A stretch of 64,000 bases of DNA from Coccinella septempunctata (GCF_907165205.1 NC_058189.1:69401815-69465814); one strand, 5' to 3'; counted from the stretch's first letter, positions 8,742 through 20,384 are shown. A program made the numbers and translations. Notes: generated by a model from the sequence alone, not told the origin.

Positions 8742-11078
8742 ATAAACAATTAGCAGGACAACTGGCGCGTATTTGTGGCTGTTCATCCTAATGCATTGAT
8801 ACAATAATAATAATTAGGTATTTATTGGTACCTAAAGACATTTACAATGTATAGGACAAGTCAAATGAAAAATAGAAAAATCAATTTTCGGGAACTTATT
8901 CTACGATGGCATTCATCGAAAATCCTGTAGTAAAATTTTCGCATTAATTCACTCAAACATTAAATTCTCAAATGCCATCACTTTTTTGGGTCTCCCAATA
9001 GAAGGGAATTTTTTGTCATCCTCTTCATTTACAATCTTTCTCATTGTAGAAATATTCAGCTGAAATATAAGTCGTTTAGATTCAGATGAAACATTATATA
9101 AATTCTCTTACATTGAATATGTTCGCTGACGTATTGTGGATTTTAGAATATCAGGGTATAACTATTTGAATGAGCGGACCTGAATTCTAAATAGCACTTC
9201 CTGAAACCCTGTCTCTTTTTTTAATCACTTTCGGCATTTTCGTAATAAAAATTGATATTAGTTGTGGCAACAGCCTTATGACATTAACAACATTTCATGA
9301 GTGCCAACCTTACTTCGTTCTAGCTACAAAAACTTGAGAAAATTATTTCATGGCCAACCGACTGCTAAAATAAATGTTAATGCAGTATACAGTTTAGAAA
9401 TCTTTCCTTTGTATATTCCGCGCTCCATCCAACCATAGATCGAATATCAATTCTCGTAGAATTACCCTTAGCGTCTAGTCCCGACCTAAAAGAAGATTTC
9501 TGCTATAGGTATTCCAAACTAGAAATATGGAAATGCCATAACAGGACACAAAGCTTATTGTGCATACCCGTAGGGAACACTGATAAGCTCCCAAATAACA
9601 AGAATAACAAACCGGTCGTTTCGTTGTGTTCCATGCTCTCTGGCAAGAAGCAATCGAAATGTCATAGTTTTTTCTCATAGAACATTGTGGGTTCTGTAAA
9701 GTTTACAGCGTTTTTTGACTTTATTTCACAGTTGTTGCTAAGGCAGCTTCGATCCAAATATGGATAGTTGAGAAGATCATGTGTGATTGTCTGAAATTTG
9801 TTTTCGAACCATGGACTTATATCTGGTTATGTCAATAGAGTAGCAAAGGGTGTTGCTGATCGGAAATGGTAACGTCAAACATTAATTCGAAGACACTCAA
9901 CTGGCATGATTTGTTTTTATGATATAAATCAATGATGATGAAGTAACTCTGGTCCATGGATAATTGTTTAGAAATAAACTGCAACTACTTCTTCTACTAT
10001 GATAAGTCTTGATATGAAGAGGTTATTTACACACAATTAGAGGATTACCTTATCCCTGAGCAGGTCCAAGTGTTTGTCAGCTAAGTTTCTTCAGTTAATA
10101 TGATAAATTCGTCATACAATTCACCAGGATCTTTTGGTTGGCGAGGATTAAGATTAGGATTACTTTGGTAACCGGAATGAAAGCCGCTTAAGTACGTATT
10201 TAATGCGTCTTTTCAGAATATCGATATTTCATGGAAATTCCGTACATAATTATGTTCTACAGCGTCGCAAAATAACCAAATTTTCAGTCCTCTCGTAAAA
10301 TAGAACTCTTACCCCTCAAGTACTCCAAACATACAACGCACATTAGCCATGTAGATGCTCCCTTAGATAACATTTTAATTACAGGGGTTCATCTGATAAA
10401 CTATGAGTTATGTTTAGCTCAAAACTGTTATTTTCAGCACTCACTTAGGTGATGTTTGCATAAGATGTTATCATTACCCGTTTTAGTGGCACGCCTGTGA
10501 AAACACCGCGTCATATTTAATGATCTTAGTGCGGAGTATCATGATGGAGGTGGTATCAATTTTATTTCTTATTAACAAGACCGAGATGATGTAACTAAGT
10601 GGGTCTTTTCGTGCTAGATTAACGGTTTATTTATTCATAGAATGTGTATTTGTTGGCGTGTTAGAGCATGAGTTAAAGAGGTATTACAACGTTTATGGGC
10701 TGTTATCGCCTGCTTGATTAATGAAGTTGAATTTTAACGCACAAAGAGTTTACCGAAAGAGGAATTGGCCCAGAGAGGTTTGAAAAAATCTGTGAAAACA
10801 AAATTAATTTGGAGGTTTCGTGAACTAAGCTGCAGATAGGTGTTAGCATTCCATCATCAGGGCAGTATGACGATGATAATCATATCATCCCAATAGGCTT
10901 CTTATGAAATAAGTTCAGAGCCAACTTTTCTTGAAAAAAAAAATCATACATCACCACTCTGTCGGTCGACAAGCTTAGATACTTATATCTTATGGAAGAT
11001 AACCTCCATATAATATTTTGCAGATTGTTTCGAGCCTCTGAATCAGCCATAAGGCGTTACATGTTCGATGCAAACTAT
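8742..11078. other. No gene; one repeat end
   Basis: AT-rich intergenic-like DNA. The only repeat I recognise is the family A end at 9345-9376 (rc of TTTTAGCA...GGTTGGCCATGA). No coding, RNA or regulatory feature is supported. Confidence 0.5.
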
Positions 11079-11706
11079 ACAGGGTGAGTGTTTGACTCGT
11101 ACAAATATTTCAGCAGTAGAATTCTTCAGGTCGAAGGAAAAACTATTTTCCTTTACCATTTTTTCTGAATCGGCTCTGTTTAAAAGATAAAGACTGTTGA
11201 AAATCCTTTAAACAAATGTTATTTTAGTTCTCACAAACGGTTTTCTCGAATGAAATGAATTTCGGAATATAATTTTTCAATTATTTGATGAATCTTTCCC
11301 AAACACAAGATATCACACACTTCTTCCAGTTTGGATTCAATGAATCCAACTCTTGAAACTAAGTTGGACGCTATCTAATGAATATTTGAACGTTTTGTAA
11401 AAAAAGTATTCCTATATTTTCTCGTCGTTTTCGGGTAATTTGATAAAAATATCTGTGGAATTCGGAAAATTGGGTACTTTGACCGAATGCAACTTCACAG
11501 TTGTGTAGCGTCACAGATTTGGCTAGTTATTTTGAAGGTAATTTTGTTTTTCCAGGGGTGGCACAGCTCAATATGCAAGCTTGAAATGGCTATATCTTTT
11601 TGTCAGGGCCGAATCGGAAAAAATGGTATATAAAAAAAGTGTTTTTTTCGACCTCAAGAATCTACTGTTGAAATATTTGTACGAGGGAAAGACTCTCCTA
11701 CACCGA
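11079..11706. mobile_element. MITE-like element with about 100-bp inverted termini
   Basis: The left end (TACAGGGTGAGTG..., CTCGTACAAATATTTC, AGGTCGAA, TACCATTTTTTC) reappears as its inverted complement at the right end (GAAAAAATGGTA..., TTCGACCTCAAGAAT, GAAATATTTGTACGAG). The arms are about 90-100 bp with moderate divergence around a 430-bp non-coding core. A single arm of the same family sits at 58140-58216. There is no transposase, so it is a non-autonomous DNA element of unknown superfamily. Confidence 0.8.
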
Positions 11707-12732
11707 AGTGTATATTATGAATAGGTTAGATTAATATATAATAATCATGAGGAAATAATGTATTCACATGAATAAAAGCCAATTGTCTAGAATGACTTGT
11801 GGTTTTGCGAGATTGAAATTGAACAATTTGGGAAAAATATATTTTAATAATGGTTTTGAATCTGTGGAACGTATAACTAATAATAGCACAATGGATGCTT
11901 GCATTTTTCGTGAAAATCATTAATACATCTTTTATTTGACATGTTTAGAGAGAACATCCAATATAATTCTAAAAAAAATTAAAAGAACTAATATAATTTG
12001 TCCTAGCAAGCAGAGCAAATGATAAATATAACTGATATAAGCACCACCATTATGAACACTATGTTTTCAAATGGTTCTGATGAAGTTGAGCAATTGAATT
12101 ATGCTTTCATTAAGTGAGCTTTTGAAATACTTCGAGATAAACAATTTTTTTTAGGCGTTGAAGTACCGTTTTCTTAGAAATCAACGATTTTTGGTAATAG
12201 ACACAACACATATAAACTATAGGTTGTCTTTCTGGTTGAACTCGTTACTGTATCCCTTGTTGAAAAGGGGTATACCATAATAACCGTGTTATTATTAATA
12301 TAGACGTGCACCTAGTCAAGGAGACCTTGGAAAGGGTCAGGTCCGTACTCAAAATATCGCGGAAGCGCATTCAACTTCGGGGAACGTAATATCCGCCATC
12401 TAAAAATATGTATGCAATTTTTGCTGAAATCATACCGGAAAAGGCTAACCTCTGCAAGAATTCTATATAATTCGCATTCCTTTCGATCTCCAAGGTAACC
12501 ATGGTCGAATGAAAGAGTGAATAAACAAATTGACAAAACAAGAACGTATTGTGCGAAGCCTTCCATTAATTTATTTCCCAATTATCTGCTCAACCACAGC
12601 ACCGAATTCTAATTAGGATCTCGGCTTCTATTCTGAAGCGTATTCGACGGGATTTAATTACTTCTCGGATTTCTTGTGATCCCGAACGGAGGGTATAGTT
12701 TTTGAGGATTAATTGACGCCATTATTTTCCAG
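11707..12732. other. Upstream intron sequence, no feature
   Basis: Ends in an acceptor-like pyrimidine tract and AG at 12731-12732. No earlier dpr exon (the one carrying the first Ig1 cysteine) was found here or upstream. Confidence 0.5.
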
Positions 12733-12943
12733 GTTTCCTGGGTACGTCATCGAGACATCCATCTCCTGACCGTCGGCCGATACACGTACACTTCTGACCA
12801 GAGATTCGAGGCGGTCCACACGCCACACACCGAAGAATGGAGCCTGCGGATAAGGTATCCGCAGAAGAAGGACACCGGCATATACGAGTGCCAAATAAGC
12901 ACCACTCCACCTATAGGATATCCGGTTCATCTGAATATAGTTG
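12733..12943 (+). CDS. Dpr-family cell-surface protein, exon for C-terminal part of Ig domain 1
   Basis: Preceded by TTATTTTCCAG and followed by the donor GTGAGT, this 211-nt exon is fully open. It encodes VSWVRHRDIHLLTVGRYTY, then SDQRFEAVH, WSLRIRYPQKKDTGIYECQ and ISTTPPIGYPVHLNIV. This is the hallmark second half of the first V-type Ig domain of Dpr proteins: the core Trp, then the D-x-G-x-Y-x-C motif around the second disulfide Cys. Dprs are neuronal membrane-anchored receptors that pair with DIP proteins to specify synaptic partners. The exon is in phase 0 at its start and phase 1 at its end. The ISTTPP segment is nearest, from memory, to the dpr8/9/21 group. The first Ig1 Cys must lie on an upstream exon not found here. 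Confidence 0.93.
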
Positions 12944-12964
12944 GTGAGTTCAGTATTTCTTCGT

Positions 12965-12969
12965 AAAAA
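12965..12969 (-). terminator. Pol III oligo-T terminator of tRNA-Val
   Basis: A run of five T on the - strand starts three bases beyond the discriminator base of the tRNA. This is the usual simple termination signal for RNA polymerase III. Confidence 0.8.
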
Positions 12970-12971
12970 GT

Positions 12972-13044
12972 TGTTTCCGCCCGGGATCGAACCGGGGACC
13001 TTCCGCGTGTTAGGCGGATGTGATAACCACTACACCACGGAAAC
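12972..13044 (-). tRNA. tRNA-Val (anticodon AAC)
   Basis: On the - strand this folds as a complete cloverleaf: a 7-bp acceptor stem (GTTTCCG/CGGAAAC), a D arm with the A box TGGTGTAGTGG, an anticodon stem TCCGC/GCGGA with loop CTAACAC giving anticodon AAC, a 5-base variable loop, and a T stem CCCGG/CCGGG with the B box GGTTCGATCC. The discriminator base is A (12972). There is no intron. It decodes GUU valine codons (and, after inosine modification, GUC). A TTTTT run on the - strand at 12965-12969 is a suitable RNA polymerase III terminator. The gene sits antisense within the dpr intron, 29 nt after the splice donor. Confidence 0.97.
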
Positions 13045-13700
13045 TGGATATAAGAACAATGAATTTTCTAAGACAATCTGTGTTTTTGGTTGTGCTCGCC
13101 TCTAGAAACTTATTTTTATTATAATATAATTGCGGAACAGGTATTTTCATCAAATTTTCGAGGGTCCCAAAATTAATCATCACCCTTATCATGCCCGATT
13201 CCAGGCCCGACAAATAATACCCTGGAATTATATCTCGTACGTGCATCGCTACGATAAATACAAAACTCATGAATGCCATTATAATATCGCTCATGTTGAG
13301 CTCTGCGGATTACGAATTTTTGCGGCGGCGGGTCACATTAACGAAACAAAAATAAATCTCCCGCGATTTATGGAGTCTAATGAATTACGAAGTCGTTACT
13401 GTAAATCTTTGGCGTAATGGGGAAAAGTGAAATTAGAAGAAACAATACTCCACGACCTCTCTAATGGCGGCCAATGTTCCGCTAAGAATAATGAATACTA
13501 ATGTGGCGAACAAGGAGGATTTTAGGGAAATAGTTGGTTTGCGACATGATTGCTTGTGAAAGGGGGCAAAAGATCATGTTGAAAGCAGGACGCACCCGTT
13601 GACACTACATAGATAATTGGGTTTCCTAGATAAAATTACCATTCGATCGTTATACAATACCTTTTGAAGAGCTGCTTCAGTTTGTTTATCCAGCTTAGAG
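13045..13700. other. No recognisable feature
   Basis: Intronic sequence. Short frames on both strands show no domain. Confidence 0.5.
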
Positions 13701-14095
13701 TTAGAAGTATGAATACGGTAATGGATTGTGGTGGGATAAGGAATCAAGAAGGCTATAAACCAAGAAGAACGCCGCCTCAGGTTTTTGAGAAAGTAATTGA
13801 CTGACTTCGTGCAGAGAAAGGTTCAACTAGAACCTTGAATAAATTAACATATCATCTTCATTAAGGAATCCCGTTGCCTTTTGGGCATGCTAGGACGAGA
13901 AGGTGAAGTCAATATTCAAAATGCTTTTCATGTGAAGAAACTCAACACAGAAACCTATATCTATCCAACATCTAAATCAAGCTTTGGAGATCCACAACTT
14001 TTTTTAGAAAAGGTGGAAAATGGTTTGGGGGTTATTGACTACTTATGGAAGTAGATCACCTTTGCTATTCATCAGAGGCAATATAACTGCCGTCT
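13701..14095 (+). pseudogene. Decayed Tc1-like transposon remnant (tentative)
   Basis: In broken + strand frames, the stretch near 13745-13860 reads GYKPRRTPPQVF, EKGSTRTLNKLTYHL and GIPLPFGHA, like a helix-turn-helix transposase N-terminus. About 14000-14090 reads like a block of the type GGxxVMVWGGIxxxGRTPLLFI, frequent in Tc1 transposases, but with several frame breaks. The frames cannot be joined without multiple corrections, so only a remnant call is justified. Confidence 0.35.
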
Positions 14096-14334
14096 GCTTC
14101 ATACAGTAGGCCCTATAGGTTATCTAAAGAATATCCAGGGAAGAAGGGAAGAATTAGGAATCAGAGAACCTAGGGCTTTCTGACTAGGTACATTTCCTGG
14201 TTTAATCTTACCAGTGTTAAGACGATAAGCATCGAGGAAACTTTCACTACGATGTTAGGTATAAAAAGAGATCGGCAACTCTACTCCTAGATACCCAAAA
14301 GAAGGCTTCTTTCAGGTAGAAACATTTGCTATCG

Positions 14335-14665
14335 AAAGTTGTGGTGGTCTGGGTTCCAGATCACTCTGGAAGTATTTGTTACGCCTCCTCATAGGATACT
14401 GACGCCTGAGAAAGCATATGATTAGAATGGTCTTATCAGAAACTGACGAGTGTAGATTCTGTGGATAGAGGGAGGAAACTGGTTACCTGATTACAGGTGC
14501 CTCGCCATTGCAAGCCTACGCAAGGAATGAGGACTTAACCTCCTTGAAACCTTCTCAGATACTGAAGTTCATTGGATCTCTGGAGCTGAAGAGTGAGCTG
14601 TAGAAGGCGCTTGTGAGAACACCTCTGATGGAACTCACAATCGCGTGAAATGTAATCCCCTTACC
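14335..14665 (+). pseudogene. LINE RNase H/zinc-knuckle 3' fragment, copy a
   Basis: The + strand carries a decayed RNase H block (VWVPDHSG-like) near 14350 and then RKHMIRMVLSETDECRFCG, followed by a stop and a weakened knuckle. The tail closely resembles the copy at 15008-15710. It ends like that copy, with the LE-rich C-terminus before a stop at about 14600. Confidence 0.6.
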
Positions 14666-14815
14666 AGACTGCAAACTACAAACTTGTGGTGAAATGAACT
14701 GAGGAACAAACAGAGATGTAACATAACGACAGTCAGGCAGCGATCAAAGTATACTGAGCTCACATTTCAGCTATTGTGAAATGCTATGGGAGTGCCGAAG
14801 GAAACTCAACTAACC

Positions 14816-14860
14816 AGAGGCACGATTAACAAGGTAGAGACCTTGTTAATCGTGTCCTCT
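14816..14860. repeat. Perfect short hairpin
   Basis: Arms 14821-14835 (CACGATTAACAAGGT) and 14840-14854 are exact inverted copies with a 4-nt loop. They are extended by AGAGG/CCTCT with one bulged base. It lies between LINE fragments. The tiny loop and perfect arms look like a template-switch event and not a mobile element. Confidence 0.85.
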
Positions 14861-14934
14861 GACCCTTTGAAGAGTCAAACTGCGAGTTTATGGTCGAATC
14901 AGATCAATGATAGGACAATACACTTGTGAGGAGA

Positions 14935-15715
14935 GGAGAAGAATGAAATAACCGAAGGAGAATTACCACCTGCAAGATCTGAGAATTATTGAGAGAAACT
15001 TGTAAGTGTGAGGAGGTCACCTTTGAGGAATCCCAGAAACTGGAGTTCATTAGAATCCTGGAACTCAGATAGTCAAGCTGCCCTAAAAACACTGAGCTCC
15101 CGTGTCATTGATTCAAAGATGAGTTTTGGGTGCCTGAACAAACTCAATGAGGAAGGTAAGAAAAATGTCTTTTTAATATGGGTTCTCGGTCATTCGGGAA
15201 TCCTAGGAAATGAGAAGGCCAATATACTTGCCAGAGGGAGCAAACAAAGGTGACTCTCTGGCCCAGAACCCTTCTGGGGTATGAGAAAATGCACCTACAA
15301 GAACGAGTTTATGGAGAAGGAAAAGGCCGAAAGAGAAAAACACTTGCGGAATCTCCCAGGGGTGGATCACTCCAAAAAGTTCGTTGGGAACTTTGTGCTA
15401 GATCCAAAAAATATCTGGATCTCAGTAAGGACCAACTACACCTACTGGCTTTCTCACAGGACTAAAGAAGCATATGTTGAGAATGGGTTTGTCGGACACT
15501 GACGAGAGTAGATTCTGTGGGGAGGAGGAAGAAACTTCTATTCACCTAGAGACGGAATGCTATGTCATTGCAAAGGAAAAGAAAGAGTGCTTTGGACAGG
15601 AAACTTGTAGGAGTGAGGAATTATCCTCGTTGAAGCTGTCCCAGATATTGGATTTCATCAGATCTCTGGAACTGGAAGGCGAGCTGAAAGGCGAGCTGTA
15701 AAGGGCGAGATTGGA
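14935..15715 (+). pseudogene. LINE RNase H and zinc-knuckle 3' end, copy b (chimeric start)
   Basis: About 14935-15067 is a piece of the extreme 3' coding tail. It joins at about 15068 to an RNase H domain: SDSQAALKTL, then FLIWVLGHSGILGNEKANILAR. After frame changes come NYTYWLSHRTK and DTDESRFCGEEEETSIHLETE, a C..H knuckle, followed by QILDFIRSLELEGEL and a stop. The order (RNase H, then Cys/His knuckle) is typical for the ORF2 C-terminus of RNase H-type LINEs. The reverse transcriptase is absent and at least two frameshifts are present. Confidence 0.8.
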
Positions 15716-15884
15716 ACAGCTCTGTTAGGGGGCACAATAGACCTTGAGCTCGCAGTCAACTGTAACCCCTTCTCATTATATACTATATATACTATCCTGG
15801 AACTGGACGGCAAGCTATAGGTAACATGATAGGGCTAAAAAGATCATAAAGTCTTAGTACAACGCAACTCCTTTTAACATCCTC

Positions 15885-16240
15885 ATAGAATCTACATTCA
15901 GGAGATTGTGGATCCATATGTGCTGCCATATACTCGTACGCTGTCCAACCCACTTTTCCAACAAGATGAAGCAAGGCCACATGTTGTCAGAATTATGTTG
16001 GCTCATTCTGAAGACAGTAGAGTCGATTCGTTGCCTTGGCTGCAGGGATTTTCCAATGTTTCATCCATAGAACACGTCTGGGGAATATGAAACGAAAATT
16101 TCTCTGTAACCCTATCCTCCACAGAATCTAGGGGCACTTCCGCATGAAGTACAAGTTGTCTGGAATGGGAGGAAATTGACCATCTCATTAGGTCATTAGG
16201 ATTATGCCTCGACTTGTTTCTGAACGTATAAGAGAGCGTT
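15885..16240 (+). pseudogene. Tc1-like transposase, C-terminal fragment
   Basis: The + strand reads EIVDPYVLPYTRTL, then LFQQDEARPHVVRIM, LPWLQGFSN and SSIEHVWGI, then a stop and degraded FSVTLSSTESRG and CLEWEEIDHLIRSLG. FQQD-x-ARPH holds the second catalytic Asp and IEHVWG the Glu of the DDE triad of Tc1 transposases. The usual SPDLN before IEH has decayed. Only the C-terminal third is present. The copy at 55444-56528 lacks this part, so the two fragments are complementary in extent; whether they are the same family is not established. Confidence 0.75.
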
Positions 16241-17399
16241 TAATAATTAATTTCACCTGCTTTCCAACTCTTGGATCGGTCTGAAATTTGTATCGGTTAC
16301 TTACCTGACTGAAGACACATCTATACAGATGCTGGATCTTCCGTTTTCTGTATCACTTGGTTCCATACTTCATTATGTGGTATACTCCAGACTACAAGGC
16401 AAGGATGAACTACCAGAGCCACGAATTGATTCCTACTATCAATATAGCTCTATATATACCTTCCGAAAATATTCAAAGTCCCCACAAAGGCTTCCCCGAG
16501 ATCAGCAAACAGAGGGAACCGGATAATTTCCACGAACAAAACCCGGGGTGGTTGGCAAACATCTCTCCCCTTTCCGTCCAGGTAGTCTCCCGGCTGTAAT
16601 TAATAGAATTCAAGACCTCTCTGCGTAATGGCACGGTCGTATCGCCTCGCCTGATCGTCCGAATCAATCAAGTGACCCGTTTTAATGGAGATCTCGGTCC
16701 GGGAAAGGAGGATGTCGACCGGTTGAAAGACACCCTCCGGATTCCGATCCGCCTCGATCGACGTGGACCTGTTCACGGTGAATTCCTCGGATTTTTTCGA
16801 AAATACGTGTCTGGGAGGGGGACATCTCCATTATGTGATTGGAATTCGTTCGGAATTCCATATCCGACGGTCATGGAGGCGTTGAACTGCCTGGAGCGGG
16901 TTCATTCGGGAAATTGACATCTAGGTTCCTTGAATGTCAATGAAAGATAGTGTTTACTCTGAGCGAAAAAAGGGAAGGGATCCAGAAACTCTTGGTACAA
17001 GGTGAGCTCAGCCATAGAAAGATCTATGCCTGCAGTTCCTCTGAAATATCAGGTCAGAAATAAAGATTCAGTCCTATGAAAATGCCTCCATACGAGTAGT
17101 TCATAATTTTTCTTGTTTTTTTGGTGTAGCAGGGGGAAAATCTGCAAGACAGACGAACCACCCCTGAGGGGGAACAGTGTGGGGTTTCTCACTCTCCTGA
17201 GCTCGAGACACACTTAAAACCCTCAACTGCTTCTTGAATATTGGTTCCGGGCATTTGCCTATAAACCGTTCATCTCTTGGTCGGTTTTCTTCTCGCACAC
17301 TATCGTGCTGGGATTTTTGTGTTTATCCTCTATTGGATTAACACTTTATTGAATTTTTCAATAAGTTTCTGTTGTTATTTTAATCTCTTCTCAATTGAT
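16241..17399. other. No recognisable feature
   Basis: Several frames of 60-80 codons exist, but none has a motif or homologue I recognise. No repeat termini were seen. Confidence 0.45.
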
Positions 17400-18175
17400 C
17401 TCTTGGTCTCCAAGTTAAATTCTCATTCTCCTTTTGTCTTCCTCTGGGTCGTAGTCCACTAGTCTACTGAGTTCTTGATTCGGATGGTTTTTCGCTGTTT
17501 CGAATAATTTCTCTGCTTTTCTGTTCATGAATTCCGTTATGGTTTCCCATTTTAGGTCCCTATAAATCTGTCTATTCCTGACAAACCAAGGTTGCACATC
17601 GTAGCAGCTTGTTTTCAGTGGTCTGATTTCTTTTGATATGGCTCTTTGCCGCGGAACCCCAGGCATCCATAAATCAGTTGAGGCAACGGCTTTGATTATC
17701 TTCAATTTTGTCTCGTTCGACATGTGGCTTCTTCTTCCTATCAGAGGGTAGAGTCCATGCATCGCTGCTTTCGTTTTGTCGATTGCTTGTTTGATATGAC
17801 TTTTCCAAATAAGTCCTTTGTCAAGCGTTATTCCTAAATATTTGGCTTCGTTTTTCAGTCGATTTCTTCGCCGTCAACTTCCAGTTTCGTTGTGGGTCGC
17901 AGTCTTCTCTTTTGTAGTAATATTGCTTGGCTCTTTTATCATTGAGCTTGATTTTCCACTTTATGCACCAGTCATTTGTTTCGTTAATCGTTTTTTGTAG
18001 AACGCGTTCTATTACTTCTGGGTTGCGGTGTCGAGTTGCTATGCCTGTGTCGTCAGCATATAACGTTAGCATGGTTCGGTTTCAAAATAAAGTTGTCCTT
18101 CTCTGCCAATCAGGCTGCCTCATAAAAACATTAATAAAAGCTGTTCAATTATTCTTAGGTTATCGTCCATTTAGT
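17400..18175 (-). pseudogene. Jockey-like LINE reverse transcriptase fragment
   Basis: On the - strand, 18072-17821 encodes LTLYADDTGIATRHRNPEVI, the YADD active-site block of a reverse transcriptase, followed by the palm/thumb region (INETNDWCIKWKIKLNDKRA). A second frame, 17762-17415, holds the post-RT segment ETKLKIIKAVASTDLWMPG and the C-terminus with PWFVRNRQIYRDLKWETI and AEKLFETAKNHPN, standard for Jockey-clade insect LINEs. The frames are separated by lesions, and the RT N-terminus and endonuclease are missing. Its upstream end lies near the hairpin insertion at 18143-18249. Confidence 0.85.
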
Positions 18176-18262
18176 TAGATGAAATGAAAGAATATTGGGA
18201 TTCTTGGACTAAGAAAATTAGTCCAAGAATCCCAATATTCTTTCATTTCATTAATAAAAGCT
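18130..18262. repeat. Hairpin insertion with 33-bp perfect arms between 13-bp direct repeats
   Basis: Arms 18179-18211 and 18219-18251 are exact inverted complements around the 7-nt loop AGAAAAT. The direct repeat ATTAATAAAAGCT occurs at 18130-18142 and 18250-18262, bracketing the segment like a target-site duplication. The right copy overlaps the last bases of the hairpin arm. No ORF is present. Confidence 0.85.
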
Positions 18263-19162
18263 ACAGATGCCTGAAAAAAATCGCCTTTTCCATTACGTCA
18301 CAATATAGTTGTGATGTAGGTGCATCCATTTCATGTATCTCTGAAAAAAATGGGGGATATAGAACAGAAAAAAACATTCTTCCATTTTCCATAAATTCAT
18401 ATCGACGAATATCAAAATCCTTTGTTATCATCCACAACCTACTCTATTCATGAAAGCCTTCCTGTTCTGTGAATGTTAACATCGAATGCTAAGCTGAAGC
18501 TTCAAAATGGAACTATTCTCCGAAACAAGAACAACGCACGCTATATTTCATCATCTGCGATTGTCAAATTCGAAAATGAATGTTATACCTCGGACCGAAT
18601 CGGTTTATAAATATACAATCGATCATCCGAACGTGGAATTAATCCTTGTTCGATTTAATAGGTTCGTATTTATTTTTCATGAATAAAATATATAGGTACA
18701 CATGCAATCTAGTGGCACGGGTTGTTTGGGTTGATTAATGCCGTATGAATAAGTCGATGACGAAATGAATTAATTCAGATTCGACGCTGAACGAATACTC
18801 TGTGGTAGAATGGAATGACATTGCGAGTTATTGTTGGAAAATTCATGGATACCGGATGGGAGAAGGGTAAATCACACGTGTTTGGTTTTACGAAAAATTT
18901 CCCGTAAGATCATTTGGGAATCGTTATAGGATTTCGAAATACGAATTGTTTTTGGTTTTTCAATTTTGATAGATGAAGTAGATAATCGTTGGTCCAAATG
19001 TGACACACATTCTAGAAGAACAACTCCATCAACAATATCGAAATTTTATTGAGATCGGTGCAACCATTAAGAGTTTTAACTAACCTCATCTTTTTATGGA
19101 TTTTTTGGACAGCTTTCACAAGACAATCTCCCAGAAAAATCATCGCAGATACAAATGTGATA
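18263..19162. other. No recognisable feature
   Basis: Intronic AT-rich DNA without domains or repeat ends. Confidence 0.5.
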
Positions 19163-19164
19163 TA

Positions 19165-20382
19165 CGAGGATGTTATGATTGATATCCAGTTAGCTTAGAC
19201 CAGTCTCATGCATAAAAAAAATGCATTACCATAGCAACTAACAACTCATTAGAAGTGCCAGTGTGAAGTTCGAGGTCAAAAAAGTGAACCAGAGTTACGC
19301 AATAAATTTAAAGAAGGATGATGTCCACCGAAATTGTGAAAATCGAAAACTTGGAGTATCGAGCCATCATCAAGTACCTGAATTTAAAAGGGTTAAGAGG
19401 TAAGCAGATTTACGAAGATAAGTTTAATACCCTTGGTGATCAATGTCCTTCGTATGCGACCGCGAAAAATTTGACTGCAAGCTTCAAAAGAGGTAAATTT
19501 TTCATTGAAGATGATGACCGATCGGGAAGGCCAGTTTCTGTGTCAGTCCCCGAAAATACCGATGCAGTTCAAGACATGATCTTATCAGACCGTCGAATTG
19601 GGCTAAAACAGATATCTGAAGCACTGAATATTTCATACGAACGCGTTCATCATATTGTTCAGTCAATTTGGACATGAGAAAAATTGCTGCAAAATGGATC
19701 CCCAAATGTTTGAATGTTGACCAAATATGGGTGCAAGGGTAGAAGCATCGCGTTCGATCTGTGCTCGATTTGAAAACGATGTAGACTTCTTAAACCGAAT
19801 TGTTACTATGGATGAGACTTGGGTACATTTCTACGATCCCGAAACAAAGCAACGTTCGATGGAATGGCGACACTCTGGTTCACCAAGACCTAAGAAGTTT
19901 CGTGTCCAAAAATGTGCTGGAAATGTTCTTGTTTCAGTTTTTTGGGATTGCCATGGAGTAATCATGATTTATTTTTTGGATAAGGGGGAAAGCTATCAAA
20001 AGGTGATTTGTTTTTGCAGGACAACGACCCTGCACACAAATCTCATGTTGCCATGCAAAAAATTCGTGATTTAGGGTTTGAATTACTAGAACACCCTCCT
20101 TATTCACCAGATTTGGCTCCATCCGACTATCATCTCTCTTCTCAACTGAAAAAAAGTTTAAAAGGTCGTAAATTTTCTTCTTACGACGAGGTAATAAAAG
20201 CTGTGGAGGTCTGGTTTGCAGAGCAAGAAGAAACATTTTTTTTTGAAGGTGTAGAGACGTTGCAGGTTCGCTGTAATAAATGTATCCAATTAAGAGAAGA
20301 ATATGTTAGGTAATAAAATATTTTGACAATGAACTTTTGTTTAGTTTTTTTAGTAGGTTAAGAATTTTTCAATATATCCTCG
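19165..20382 (+). mobile_element. Mariner element (SETMAR type), copy 1, both ends present
   Basis: The left end is CGAGGATG preceded by TA (19163-19164). The right end reads ATCCTCG followed by TA (20383-20384). The terminal sequences are inverted copies (CGAGGAT...ATTGA). The length is close to an intact mariner of about 1.3 kb. Between the ends is a broken transposase gene. TA duplication is the rule for Tc1/mariner elements. Confidence 0.9.
19321..20313 (+). pseudogene. Mariner transposase pseudogene, copy 1
   Basis: Starts at ATG 19321 (a second ATG lies one codon upstream). It encodes the N-terminal paired-like DNA-binding region (GDQCPSYATAKNLTASFKRG, DDDRSGRPVSVSVPEN) and the catalytic domain with MDETWVHFYDPETKQ (first Asp), LQDNDPAHKSH (second Asp) and PDLAPSDYHL (third Asp). 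The last two are 34 residues apart, giving the DD34D mariner signature. Lesions: a one-base deletion near 19655 ending the first frame, a change near 19727, and a deletion of about 90 bp around 19990 removing residues between the first two Asp motifs. The gene is non-functional. Such genes are often mis-annotated as SETMAR histone methyltransferase. Confidence 0.9.
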
Positions 20383-20384
20383 TA

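Noticed and set aside
13010..13294. 94-codon - strand frame next to the dpr exon
   Set aside because: It overlaps the tRNA gene and has no Dpr similarity or splice context.
18179..18251. MicroRNA precursor
   Set aside because: Arms are perfectly complementary over 33 bp with no bulges, and the segment is bracketed by direct repeats, which fits a recent inversion or insertion event better than a miRNA.
19321..20313. SETMAR-like histone methyltransferase gene
   Set aside because: Only the mariner transposase part is present, within mariner termini; there is no SET domain.
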